Of a stretch of DNA of 64,000 bases, positions 9,721 to 20,679 are shown in pieces; within the stretch, counting starts at the first letter, position 1, and every line of letters starts with the position of its first letter. Below the pieces are notes generated by a model. It ran no database searches. It saw only the letters and a program-made list of their open reading frames with translations, and was not told where the DNA came from. The position numbers and the translations under genes are program-made. The stretch is from positions 17,695,501 to 17,759,500 of the forward strand of contig OX621250.1 of assembly GCA_951640165.1 (NCBI GenBank), given 5' to 3'. This stretch comes from Pseudoips prasinana. Its lineage: Eukaryota; Arthropoda; Insecta; Lepidoptera; Nolidae.

Positions 9721-10565
9721 AACAAAGCGGTAAGTGTTTATTTTAGTTAATTCTTTAGGAAATGGAGACATAAATTAATTATTCTCTCAAAAAAAATCCT
9801 TTTTTGATTCTTAATGACAATAATCCGAAACAACAGTGCGTAACTACTATTGTTGCCCTGTCCATGGTGGAAGTTACGTAGGATCCATTTCCATCTACAT
9901 TCAATATGTCCCGTTTGTATAGAAAACATGCACAATCCAAGAAGATGCATCCACGTGCGTTCATGCAGATGCATGTTCTGTGTGTTGGAGATACTTACTC
10001 GTACAAGCAACGTTAGAACACGCACTACGTCGCAAAATGCGGGGCAGTGCCAATCGCCTCAAAGTTTATAGCGAAGTCTTGCGCTAAGAAATTTACATCG
10101 CATCTAAATTTAGAACAATCTGGCAATCAAGAAAATGGATAAAACCGTAAACGATGTCCTACTGCAGTTAAATTTCAATTACTTTTCGAACAGAAGGTGT
10201 CTTCGTATAATATAAGACGTTTACCAAGTTATTGTTTTCGGTTTTAAACTCGTAAAGTCGCCCATACATTTACCATAATTAATTTCAAGTTAGACTTGAA
10301 ATTAATTATGGTAAGTGTATCGAAAGATATACCTACGGATGAAGTTGAATTTAATTTTACAGTATAACTTACATCACAATTGCAGTAGCAAAATTCGATT
10401 TATAAACAACTTCAAAAAGAAAGAGATTATCAGTTAGGTATTCTACGCGGTTTTTCCGTTGTTGTATGTGTACTTTGAGTATGATCATATATGAATTTCG
10501 TTCAAATTTGTTGTAGAAGACAGTTCTATGTTTAAAAAACATTAACTATTTTGAATATCCCCTTG
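9721..10565. other. No gene seen, one hairpin
   Basis: Short ORFs on both strands overlap at 9747-10071 without motifs. The hairpin at 10271-10313 is the only structure. Confidence 0.5.
10271..10313. repeat. Perfect 20 bp inverted repeat, 3 nt loop
   Basis: Arms taccataattaatttcaagt and its complement, loop tag. Confidence 0.95.
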
Positions 10566-10585
10566 AAGACTCTCCTAGTGATGTA

Positions 10586-10719
10586 CAGACGCCAGCACAT
10601 CAAGCTCCCCAATCTGTCAGGTTTCCCCAATTGAAAGTGAACCTTATGCTTATGTGATAAAGTTGAAAATCTATAAAAGAAATTTGACAGATTGGGGTAG
10701 CTGAATGTGCTGGCGTCTG
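10586..10719. mobile_element. MITE with long terminal inverted repeats and TA target duplication (134 bp)
   Basis: Ends cagacgccagcacat and atgtgctggcgtctg are inverted, continuing into a ccccaatctgtca inner arm. TA flanks both sides (10584-10585, 10720-10721), fitting a Tc1/mariner-like MITE. The centre carries tccccaattgaaagtgaacc and ttatagattttcaac-like segments that recur at 1481-1588 and 55292-55469. Confidence 0.85.
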
Positions 10720-11309
10720 TACCTCTACTAACTATAACCGGCGGGTGTTACAGTGGCCCTTGCACAAGTGTTTTTTTGCAATGGCGCATAACTTATATAG
10801 AAGCGGCTTAAATCCTAGTTCATATCAACTTGTGTAATATTTTTCTCATTTACGGTCCCATGCGCAAAGACCCGTTGAGAAGCTTAACTTCAATGATCCC
10901 AGCTACGAATAAGACGAGGATCTTAGTAACCTTAATTGTAAGCGCCCGTTTTACTTGCCCTACCTTATCGGAAGCCTTTGTACTTCCGTAAGACGTATAA
11001 CACAATGTGAATTCAATCTCAGCCCGATTTATATCTATTCCAGTAAACAATAGTACATTGTATCCGAAACTCACAATTAAGATACACGTAGATTAACATA
11101 TTCATCATGTTAGCCAGTCCATTCATGAACAAAAACGTACCCCAAGAATGGAGGATATCTCTTAATCGCTACGCTTGGCAGATTGATTGGCGATTGAAGT
11201 ATGAAAGACTTAAGAGACTCGCTGCTGTTCGTTCTCTGGTAGGTAGGGATAGTGATTTTCATCACCGTCACAATACTTATTTCTAAATGCCACTTCCATC
11301 GATGATTAA

Positions 11310-11486
11310 TCACACTAATAATATAAAGGCGAAAGTTTGTGAGTGTGTATGTTTGTTACTTCTTCACGTCTAAACGGGTGGAGCGATTTTAGTAAAATTT
11401 GAAATGGAGTTAGCTGATACCCTGGATTAACACATAGGGTATAATTTATAAAGTTTAACGCGGGTTAAACCGCGGGGCACAGCTAG
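11310..11486 (+). mobile_element. Non-autonomous Helitron-like element (177 bp)
   Basis: The element starts TC after an A and ends CTAG before a T, the Helitron insertion pattern. A short hairpin (gcgggttaaaccgcgg) lies a few bases before the CTAG end. It shares start (cacactaatattataaagg) and end (gcggggcacagctag) with the copies at 16936-17345 and 32459-32633. This looks like the Lep1-type Helitrons described in Lepidoptera. Confidence 0.85.
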
Positions 11487-12004
11487 TCAATAAAACTTAG
11501 GTATTTAACCTACAACTCACTAAACTTATTATACAGGTACATATGGGCAGGAAGATGACACAAATACAATATAATTTTTTTTTTCAATGTCACTTATGTC
11601 ATATTATGTTAAATTGACAATAAGCATTTACGTTACAAGTCTTGAGTAATATTGTTTTATTACAAAGAACAATCTATAAATAAACCTAGACTTGATTCAA
11701 CTCAATTTTGATTGCCGCAGATTTTTCCTCAGATTTTGTCGAATATTCTACTCATAGACGAGCATTATTTGTATATGCATATATAGCATAATACCAGACG
11801 TAGACTATCTTTTGACACAGTTAAATCGGCCCTGTCCAACATTCCATTCTTAGACGACGTTTCCAGCCTATAAACTTCCCTCCTTGCTTTTCTATCAACT
11901 GCATATTCAGTTGATAAAAAGCTAGGTAATACGAAATACTGATGTAAAAGAGTTGTGTTGTGAAAGAGGATGTAGTCACAAAGATTGAAAAAGGTATGCT
12001 GAGA

Positions 12005-12275
12005 TTTAGAAAGGTTGAATGACAGAGGATTAACAATAGAAGTTATACCTGGTCTCTATGATTAGGACAACCGGAAGGGGAAGACCTCGTAGGACATTCT
12101 CTGACCGAATCGGAGACGTTCCCAAGAAGTACCCTAAACCGGCGAACATGTATGAAGAATATAATGACAATAAACGAGGCGAAAGAGGTGTGCAAAGATT
12201 GTGACAAATGGAATACCGTTGTCCCTGCCTACCCCTCTGGGATACTGACGTGAGTCTATGTATTTGTATGTATGT
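12005..12275 (+). pseudogene. LINE C-terminal fragment, diverged
   Basis: Same family as 22145-22420: caaccggaaggggaagacct, aagtaccctaaaccggcgaa and tacccctctgggatactgac, followed by a tatgtatgtatgta tail. Frames are broken. Confidence 0.65.
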
Positions 12276-12375
12276 ATGTATAGTCAGTTGGTAGCCCACG
12301 TCTTCGGACTCATAATATAGTATTTTGAATAAACTTTTCGCCAAATAATATATACTATTAAGTCCGTACTTTTGC

Positions 12376-12950
12376 AATGTCTCAATTTATTTATTGGAAC
12401 ATAAACCTGTTATCAAAGGGTTCATGTTATTGTATAGCCTCGAAAAACATTTCCTCTTACCGTAATAAAGTGCTTCACCTTTTCTTTTTATTTGGGACCA
12501 CTTTCCTTTCGAAAAGCTCCTCGTTTTTATCAGTTGAACAAACTGCAGAATGGTACATTTTCACTCCACTGCCCCGAACGCTGAGTCAAGCACTTTTCAG
12601 AAGATGACTGAACCATTCTCATTAAAATTATATAGCTTTTTGGGTTAGTAATACATTACATAGACATAAGGAAATTTTGCTCTACAACTATTTACCTAGT
12701 TAAATTTTGTTAGGAAAATTCTAGTAATAGCCGTAAGTTAGTGTACCTAAGTAAGGCCGTTAGATTAAGCAAATTGGGCCCTTAGCAAATATTTGTAATA
12801 GGGATAAGTATAAGTCTTAACAGCCATTCCTAGTTACCATTTTTCCATATAACGTATTTATTTTCCTCCCTAAAAATTAAAAATACCAAAATTTTGTTGA
12901 GTTAATAAGCTGCCACATCTATTCCCAAACAATCCATTTCTGTGGATATA
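12376..12950. other. No gene seen
   Basis: A 76-codon frame at 12377-12607 has no recognisable motif. I see no repeat family here. Confidence 0.45.
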
Positions 12951-12954
12951 GTAA

Positions 12955-13080
12955 GTAAGTAACTCTTTATTGTACACCAAAAAATAATACATAAAAAGAA
13001 ATATGAACATACTCACAACAAGACTGTACAAATGGCGGCCTTATCGCTAGGTGCGATCTCTTCCAGACAACCTATTTGTG
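12955..13080 (-). mobile_element. LINE 3' end fragment, reverse
   Basis: taagtaactctttattgtac, tgtacaaatggcggccttat and aggtgcgatctcttccagac. Same sequence at 36262-36395, and a weaker relative at 21062-21165. The pattern is that of a LINE 3' end with its tail at the left. Confidence 0.6.
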
Positions 13081-13189
13081 TGCAAGTTATAATAACCCTT
13101 AAATGACTAATAAATGCCTATTTAAAACTGCCGCAATAAATATTTATTAATCGACATTGTGGAATTGATACCTTACTTATTTATTTTAT

Positions 13190-13266
13190 AGGCAATTTGC
13201 TTGCTTGATATGAATCAATCACACACAAGCAAGTACTTGTGATTGATTAATATCAAGCACGCAAAT
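13190..13266. repeat. Imperfect inverted repeat
   Basis: aatttgcttgcttgatatga and atcaatcaca pair with tgtgattgat and atatcaagcacgcaaatt across a short centre containing caagcaagtacttg. Confidence 0.75.
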
Positions 13267-13269
13267 TAA

Positions 13270-14680
13270 AGATATTATTATATCGTCATCCTCCTCATGT
13301 CCGTCCGAAAGACGTTCTCTGCTGGAGAAAAGCCTACCCCCAAGATCTCCACAATTGCCCAGACAACTAAAAAAAATTCAAATAAGAAAATTTTAAACTC
13401 GATTTTAATCAGTTTAGTATTGTTTTATATTTCACACGTACACTTAAAAGAGCAGAATATCGACAGGAAGGATTCCTATTAATGCAATAATGATTTGTCA
13501 TCACTTAATGTTGTATTGGCTATGAAATTATTAAACGAATGATTAAATGCAAAAGACTGAAGGTAGACAAAGATATCATGAATATTAAATAGTGTTCATT
13601 CAATCATTTAAAAACTCGTAGATTACTCCCTAAAAGTTTATTAGGGTTATTAAAAATTTTATTTCTGTTAAAATAGCCTCTTGTATTTATAACGGCTAAT
13701 GTTGTTAGCGTTGGTTCCTATTCAACTAACATTAGTTAACTTAAAAGCATTTGTTTAATTATTTATTTACTTGGTAATACATTTAACTTTTGATTTTGTA
13801 TCCTGATGCTTTAAATTATTAATCTAAATATTTTAAGCAAACCCACAAGATCGATAGACACCGCTGATGCTGCTACTCTGGTTGTAACCTTATTTTAATG
13901 AGCACGCGTACAGATGGAACATGCTAAAGTGTAAGAATAATAATAATGTTGAGTTTACATTTTAAGGTTTATTCTTATTAAAATAAAATAAAAAACATAG
14001 ACCCGACTTTACCTTTTCTTCATGACTAAAGACTTTTGCATTTCTCCTCGAATAAAATTTAAATATCAAAATCGATTCTCAAAGAACGCGGAACATACAA
14101 CGTATCGTGTTTTTGAATTGAAAACTTTAGCGGCGTTGTGCAATTCTTTGGGATGGGTAAAAAAATGTTAAACTCGCGTCAGGACAGATGTCTTAATCGA
14201 ATTTTCGGAGACTTTTTTTTAATTCGCCCTGAGCGTTTATACACTCGCGTGACCGCAGCATTTTTTTCTTGATTATGTTAGATTTTTACAACCGACTGCC
14301 GAAACAAATTTAGTTCTGTTTTTAAAATTTATTCCCACCATATAGGGAGGGAAGCAATTACTATGAGTCTCTACTCGCTACTCGGATCAAATAAACTCTA
14401 CTTTCCGAGTATGAGAAATATAAAATAAGTTTTCACTTCTATCAGCAGTCCCCAAAGAATGCCCCGCATGTTTTTTTTACAAGACAGCTAAGAATTATTA
14501 TATGCACTTTGCATAAATGTACATCGATACTACTTTTAAACTCCATATCACGAAATAAGTCCCGCGGCAAAATGTGGAACTAATATGACAGATCGGCCAT
14601 TTTGTCGTTGTCAGCAGTTGTTACGGAGTTCGGACGATTTCGAGATTTTTATCATTCAAATAAGTTAAAGTGTTGTTTAC
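13270..14680. other. No gene seen
   Basis: AT-rich stretch upstream of the transposase. Any terminal inverted repeat of that transposon should be here, but I could not find one. Confidence 0.45.
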
Positions 14681-14681
14681 A

Positions 14682-14814
14682 ATGCCTAAAGTTGTAAAAA
14701 GTGCTGGTCGTGAGATGATTTTGAAAGTAAAGGAGTTTTGTGAAGCTGAACAGCAGAATAATGGTGTTTTGATACCACTAAATAATGTTCGCAAGAGAGT
14801 AGCCGCCATGACAG
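14682..14814 (+). CDS. Transposase exon 1 (DNA-binding N-terminus)
   Basis: The frame starts MPKVVKSAGREMILKVKEF and ends in NNVRKRVAAMT one base before a gtacaa donor. Joined to the exon at 15188 (acceptor tattttcag), the reading becomes ...RVAAMTVVSEKTVSRI..., a helix-turn-helix pattern common in IS630-like transposases, and the phase-1 junction is consistent. This exon is too short to be obvious alone; it was found by looking for the missing HTH half upstream of the main ORF. The intron is about 373 bp and carries part of another repeat (see 14947-15060). Confidence 0.68.
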
Positions 14815-14946
14815 GTACAAATTTAGGGTTGCTCGCTTTGTAATTTTTACCAATTTAATGGGGATTTAGTATGTTTTACTCGTTGCAATTAACACTCTAT
14901 ATTCTGGTTAAGGTATTTGGTTTTTAAAATAAAAATAAAATTAAAT

Positions 14947-15060
14947 TAATAAAAAAGGTTTTTATTCACGTAGACTTTAAAAAAGCGCTTGGAAATAGTC
15001 AGAACATGTTTGTAGTAATACAGTTATTATTTCTAGTTGCATATTACAGATATTATTTAT
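14947..15060. repeat. Repeat fragment inside transposase intron, shared with 59890-60020
   Basis: The stretch beginning ggtttttattcacgtagac and continuing through agcgcttggaaatagtcag to tattatttctag is the reverse complement, with few changes, of 59925-60020. It resembles the 3' end of a lepidopteran LINE on the - strand. It sits wholly inside the intron, so it may have expanded or even created it. Confidence 0.6.
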
Positions 15061-15187
15061 ATAGGGTATCTAATTCAAAATTATACTTAATGTAAAGTTT
15101 GTCAACATTCTGTTGAAATTGCCTATTGTAGAATTATAATATTTGAAATAAAGACACATTATGCTCTAATGCAATAAATATTTTCAG

Positions 15188-15828
15188 TAGTGTCAGAGAA
15201 AACTGTCTCAAGAATAACACAAGAAGGAAAAATAGCGGCTAGTACTTCCAAAAAAATTGTCACTCCTGGCAAGAGTCGCCCACGTCCAAAAAAGATAAAT
15301 CTGGATGGTTTTAACCTCTGTGCTGTACGCCATAAAATTCACGAATTTTATACTGTAAAAAAAGAATTACCTACTCTAAATAACTTACGTGCCGCGTTGA
15401 AAGAAGACATAGATTTTGAAGGCAGCCGCGCCACACTTCATAGAATATTGCAAAGTATTGGATACAGATACAAACGATGTCAGTCTAAAAGAAAAATATT
15501 AATGGAGCGCTTTGATATAACTGCATGGCGCGCTAGATACATCGAAAAAATGCGAAAAAATCGGACTGTCGAAGAAAGACCTGTGATATTTTTAGACGAA
15601 ACGTATATACACAACACATACCATGCCAAAAGCTGTTGGCAAAGTGAAGAAGAGAAAGGACTTTTCATTTCAGAGTCAGCTGGGAGTAGATGGATTATCG
15701 CTCATGCTGGTTCTGAAAATGGTTTCATAAATAACGCTTTACTAATGTTTAAGTCGCAATCGAAGTCGTCTGATTATCATGATGACATGAATACAACAAA
15801 TTTTGTAAAAAGTAAAGTGGATGACTGA
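15188..15828 (+). pseudogene. Transposase exon 2, first part (HTH end and first catalytic Asp)
   Basis: It encodes SEKTVSRITQEGKI (end of the HTH), a linker with RPRPKK, a second helical domain (RATLHRILQSIGYRYKR), and the first catalytic Asp in VIFLDETYIHNTYH. It runs into a TGA at 15826-15828 just after MNTTNFVKSK; the natural continuation (KWMTEKLIPNLP) lies in the next frame from 15815, so a single indel around 15800-15815 breaks the protein. The GSRWIIAHAG region between the catalytic motifs matches DDE_3-type transposases. Confidence 0.8.
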
Positions 15829-16453
15829 AAAATTGATACCAAATCTGCCAGAAAGGTCTCTTGTGGTTATGGACAATGCTCCATACCACTGTACTCAGGT
15901 AAATAAAGCGCCAAATATGTCAAACATAAAAGCTGATATGCAAAAGTGGTTGCAAGAAAAGAATATTCATTTTGAAGAGAGCTGGACAAAAGCGGTATTG
16001 TTCAGTCTAATCAAACAAAATAAAGGACAACCAACTTATGTTGTTCATGAACTTTTAAAAAGTCACAACCATGATGTTTTAAAACTGCCACCTTATCATT
16101 GTGATCTCAACCCGATTGAAAAAATATGGAGCCTTGTGGAAAGGCGCGTAGCTGAGAAGAACGTCGACCAAGATCCAAAAAAAATTGTGAAATTGACAGA
16201 AGACGCGTTTGCAAGCGTGAAATCGGAAGATTGGCTTAAACAATGCAAACATGTGGAGCATCTAGAAGACCAATATTTTCGAAATGACGGGCTGATAGAC
16301 GAGGAAATGGAACGGTTTATTATATCCACTGCAAGCGATAGCGAATTAGAGTCTGATCATGATAGTGATATCCATGTGGACGATTCGGATAGTGACTGTA
16401 GTATGTCTGGCATAAACCCAATCGATGACCATAATTATACGATTAAAATTTAA
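15815..16453 (+). pseudogene. Transposase exon 2, second part (second Asp, Glu, acidic tail)
   Basis: Reads KWMTEKLIPNLPERSLVVMD with the second catalytic Asp in VVMDNAPYH, and PPYHCDLNPIEKIWSLVE with the catalytic Glu about 81 residues later. The extra residues between them (KADMQKWLQEKNIHFEESW and so on) form a helical insert. The C-terminus is strongly acidic (DSELESDHDSDIHVDDSD). A stop at 16451-16453 closes it. The domain is a DDE endonuclease of the IS630/Tc1 superfamily. Confidence 0.82.
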
Positions 16454-16935
16454 AATGTTTTATTTTTTATTTTGTTTACTTCACTACATATTAAAAATGT
16501 TTAATAAGTTCTTCGATTTATTTAGCGATTAGACAACGATTGCAGAAGCATTGTAGGTTCATATATACACACAAAATATGCGAAATATGTGAACCTGCAA
16601 TGTATTGTATCAATAGTACGAATTAAAAAAATCTTAAAATATGTATATAATTTAAAAATTATGGGAGTCTAAATCAGTAGAGGCTAGCAACATTCCGTCG
16701 CATGACTGTAGCGCTGCGCCTGTGGGACTTCTTTCGTGAGACGCAGTCTATATTCATGCTCCGATAAATTCAGGCCGACAATTCACTGTTTATCTATCAT
16801 CCTAACCAAAATAAGAGGGGTAATCTGTTTTCCCCATAAATGAAAAAATAAAAAACAAAATGGGAACTCTAGTTCTGATGATTTTGGAATTTAATATCAC
16901 AGAATAAACAAAGCACATATTTCCCAAGCACACAA

Positions 16936-17345
16936 TCACACTAATATTATAAAGGCGAGAGTTTGTGAGTGTGTATGTTTGTTTCTTCACGAATAATCGG
17001 CTGGACCATTTAATATGCAAATGCGATGCATTGGCGAGACACAGAATGGCAATCCTGGGGCTGGCATATCCAGAACCAGGTGACTACAAGGATCTACCTC
17101 TAAGAAGCGTACTGGATTATGTGCATACCTCATTCAGGGCTCTAGGGATAGAATAAAACCAGTGGGGGATAGTACAAAAGATCCTGAAGGGTCGAAGTGC
17201 TGTACACAAGTACACCCCAAAACAAGATAAGATCGGCTGGAACGATTTTAATAAAATTTGGTATGGAGTTATCTGACACCCTGGATTAAAACATAGGGTA
17301 TAATTTATAAAGTTTAACGCGGGTAAATCCGCGGGGCACAGCTAG
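16936..17345 (+). mobile_element. Helitron-like element carrying a nested LINE tail
   Basis: Same termini as the 177 bp copy at 11310, but 410 bp long because a 226 bp foreign segment (17006-17231) sits inside it. That segment is flanked by a 10 bp direct repeat, atcggctgga, at 16996-17005 and 17232-17241, so it is an insertion with target-site duplication. Confidence 0.85.
17006..17231 (+). mobile_element. 5'-truncated LINE 3' end nested in a Helitron
   Basis: It encodes HLICKCDALARHRMAILGLA then YPEPGDYKDLPLRSVLDYV and a stop at about 17154, resembling the region after RNase H in RNase-H-bearing LINEs (a cysteine motif followed by ALARxR). A short 3' UTR follows without a long poly(A). Flanking 10 bp direct repeats support target-primed insertion. 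Confidence 0.7.
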
Positions 17346-17699
17346 TCATCTCATAAAATAATTAAACGCCCGAGCGATTCAGTTGTGCCCTAATTTCTGG
17401 TCCTTAAGCTACTTGAATCGTGCGATATCCGACTGACTGAGAGAAGTTTGCTGGCAATGGAACGGAATAACTGGCCTTGAGTGTTCACTAAAGTGTCTAA
17501 GCTTTCGAGGACAAATGACTGAGCACTCTTGAAGAAAATCTCGCTCGATCACTGTTTATAATTTTAATTATAAAGTATAATTATGCCGGGCAGTTAGTTT
17601 GTAGTTGGAGATTTTACTACATAAACTGCGAGAACGTTACAGGAAGTAAGACTCAAAAGTTCTCCATATAGAAACCTACTAGAAGGACATTAGATTTAT

Positions 17700-17796
17700 G
17701 ATGGATGCGAATAGCGCAAGACCGGCAATTGTGGAGATCTTTGGGGGAGGCTTTTGTCCAGCAGTGGACGTCTTTCGGCTGATATGATGATGATGA
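17700..17796 (+). pseudogene. LINE 3' end with GATGAT tail
   Basis: gatgcgaatagcgcaagacc, ttgtccagcagtggacgtct and gatatgatgatgatg match 30840-30945. A weaker relative is at 33365-33440. Confidence 0.65.
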
Positions 17797-17799
17797 AAT

Positions 17800-19110
17800 G
17801 AGATTTATTAGTAGTTGGGTTTCACACACGTACCTACTTGTACATTTCCTTGTAAGAATCCTCATAAGGTACAAATAAATTTAAGTAGGTAATTTAATGT
17901 AATAATTACCTAATAACTTCGTCTTGTAACACAGATGCACCTGATAATACCATGATCGTGTTGGATAATAGGCCAATTGAGTTGGATTACAGAGCTAGTG
18001 AGACGATTTAAGAGAACAAAACCCTATGAACTATTGTCGTGATTAGTGAATTTAGTAGATAGTGATAGAAATAAAATAATTATAAAGAACACAATGACAT
18101 GAACAAAGTAACTCCCCTTAACAAATATGACTAAGGAAAGTCGGTAGACTGAGTCTTATTTATGTTTATATAGAAGTTTAGGTTAATATTAAATTACTTA
18201 TTAGTCTTTAGACTAGATTGCAAATAAAGTACTTTACGTGGTGCTTTATTAAATAATAATAAAAAATCTTCTGGTTGTGCATACAATTTTATACTATAAA
18301 ATGTCCTGCGCAGTTGGCCCATCTACGTTGAGAATGGCCGCCATTGAAAATTACTTACCTAGATCAAGAAAATACTTAATACATAAGTAATTTCTGTCCT
18401 TGCAAAAATGGAATCCGTTTATTCCATCTTGTTATAGATATTAAATTTCATAACATTAAAGTTTTCTGTACGTTCATATAAAGTCATTTGCACGTTGCTC
18501 TGTTAGCAAATAATACCTTCATATTTAAACGTGAAACGGTATGAATTTATAATTTTCTCTGCAGTTTTTACACCCATTGCACCTACTTCTGAATGCATTT
18601 TAAGTACCTGCCGGAGGAAAAAATATTAATATAAACGTCAATTAAATGATGCAGCGAGCGACCCAATCTGTTTTAAAATCGCTTTAAAAATCCATTACGT
18701 TCAATCTTCAGCGCCGCCGCGCGCCGGAGCAGACACCTTTACTTGACAATGGAACGTAAATACTCAAGATTCTGAGACTTCCGTTGCTGGGGGCAGACTG
18801 CCTCTCATAACGGCTTAAGAAATAGGTTAGGAACTAGTGAAGAGGCGGGGCTCGACTAGGTGTGTTGACATTTAGAAGCGTTGGTATCGATGTGTCACTT
18901 TCTACGTATTTTTACAGAATAGTCAGTCGACTTGTTAGGCCAGTGGTGGCAATCACTGATAACGAGGCCTTAAGTTAAATTCCTGAATCAAAAACTTTAT
19001 TGAGATTGTGTAACAAGAATAATTTCAGTAGCCTTTAGAAGGCAGGAAGTTAATCAGCAGACGGAAGTCATTTAATCATTTGGGGTTTATGGAGAGCAGC
19101 CGACCGACTG
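17800..19110. other. No gene seen, one SINE scrap
   Basis: Contains a SINE 3' scrap at 18277-18350 and a locally GC-rich stretch at about 18710-18870 without a frame. Confidence 0.45.
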
Positions 19111-19116
19111 TTAGTG

Positions 19117-19493
19117 TCTAAACACACTATGCCGAACGTACGCGACCGAAGTTCGGCATGATTACGCCTGCAATGTTATTTGTATTACTGACGGCACATT
19201 ACGCCGAAGTTACATTGCGTTATAAACGCAACGTAATTTCGGTCGGGCGTAAGTTTAGCGTAGCGTTCAGCTGTAGTGGACACATTATACGCGACCGAAG
19301 TTCGGTTCGATTGCCGACGAACATCTAGCGGAGGAGGGGAGTGGGGGAGCACACTACACACGCATCAAGTAACGCAACTGAATTTCTGCCGCGTAAGTTC
19401 GGCACTTATAGTCTGTCATATTAGCCGAACACGTCGGAACGCAATATCAGCCGCGCAACTTCGGACACGTAACTTCGGCATAGTGTGTTTAGA
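19117..19493. mobile_element. MITE-like element with 20 bp terminal inverted repeats (377 bp)
   Basis: Perfect 20 bp terminal inverted repeats, tctaaacacactatgccgaa. The interior is locally GC-rich and full of short forward and inverted copies of 'cgaagttcgg' and 'gtaacttcgg'-like motifs, as expected of subterminal transposase-binding sites. No transposase. The superfamily is not clear because no clean target duplication is visible. Confidence 0.7.
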
Positions 19494-19596
19494 TACTTAG
19501 TACAGAAATTCAGCCAGAAACATATACAGTACCATGCCACGCATAAACGCGATAGTACTTAAAGTGGCGAACCACGATAATGTTTTTCTATTTGTT

Positions 19597-19832
19597 GTTT
19601 TAGGGTTCCGTACCCAAAGGGTAAAACGGGACCCTATTACTAAGACTTCGGTGTCTATCTGTCCGTCTGTCACCAGGCTGTATCTCAAGAACCGTGATAG
19701 TCAGACAGTTGACATTTTCACAGATGATGTATTTATTCTCTCGGCTTCCATACCACAAACGTGAAGTTTTTGCTCGTTTTTATAGATAATGGTACGGAAC
19801 CCTTTGTGCGCGACTCGCACATGCCCGGGTTT
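19597..19832 (+). mobile_element. Dispersed lepidopteran repeat, second copy
   Basis: Same family as 9196-9520: gggttccgtacccaaagggt through gtacggaaccctttgtgcgc. No coding content. Confidence 0.78.
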
Positions 19833-19839
19833 TTTTTAA

Positions 19840-20675
19840 TTATTCTCGTCAACAAGATAGCTCTCTTTTCCTCCCTAAAATCATACTGATGCCGCGTGGG
19901 CACGCCGGTGTACTTGCTTTGCATTAAACGTGCCGCATGAAGGCAGAAGAAGAGAAGGATTTTGAAGATTTGTTTATTTTTACCATTAGCGCTACGCTTG
20001 GCGTATATTTAAATTTAAATTACACGAAGGGTTCATGAAATTATGCTTACTCTCGCTGATAATGTAGCTTTCTATAGGAGGGAGAATTTTAAAATATTTT
20101 TAGTAGGTATGTTCAGCTTTTATCCATTATAAACAACCATACAAAAAATCGGACCTTTTCTCTTTTAAATATTGGTTGTGATAAAGATGTCCCATTCTTA
20201 AATATTTATTTTGCTTCTCTTACAACTATGTTTACAAGTGTTAACCTAATACAATAGTGTAACTATCTATTGATTGTAGCTTATTACAAATAACGCTATC
20301 AAATATGATCAGAAAGACTGATTATACTTTGTGTATATACAAGTAGGTATAAAATAATTTCTTTATTATAATTTCTGGTAGAAAATGTCCCTAATAGAAA
20401 ACCATTTTAAGATGATAACGGTCTTAAGAGGATCAACGAAAATATGCGGCTCGGTCCAGCGGGCCTAAGTAAATAAATTTAAAGTGAAGTCTTGTCAGCG
20501 CGACCGGAAAATTAACACAGCCTCGGTCTCGAGATTAAGTAATCAATGGGAAAATGTTCTTCCATAAACAGACTGTTTGCAAACATTTTTAGGAATTGCT
20601 TTTTTTATTATATTATATGTGGCTATTGTCGTTGACTTAGTTTAAAATATGAGTACTAAGTGATTGGTGGGAAGT
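19840..20675. other. No gene seen
   Basis: AT-rich, no open frame of note. 'aatgtagctttctata' near 20064 is a common lepidopteran repeat scrap, also seen at 26655. Confidence 0.45.
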
Positions 20676-20679
20676 GATG

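Larger units (their letters stand above)
14682..16453 (+). mobile_element. IS630/Tc1-like DNA transposon coding region with one intron
   Basis: Three coding pieces line up on one strand: exon 1 (14682-14814), exon 2 up to a frameshift (15188-15828), and the rest (15815-16453). The catalytic triad DDE is present, with about 81 residues between the second Asp and the Glu. This is much longer than the 34-41 of classical Tc1/mariner and close to the group described as DD82E. I could not identify terminal inverted repeats or the TA target duplication, so the limits given are those of the coding region only. A near-palindrome at about 16549-16602 lies downstream but has no partner upstream of the gene. 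Confidence 0.72.

Noticed and set aside
16549..16602. Terminal inverted repeat of the IS630-like transposon
   Set aside because: It is a self-contained near-palindrome with no matching partner upstream of the transposase.
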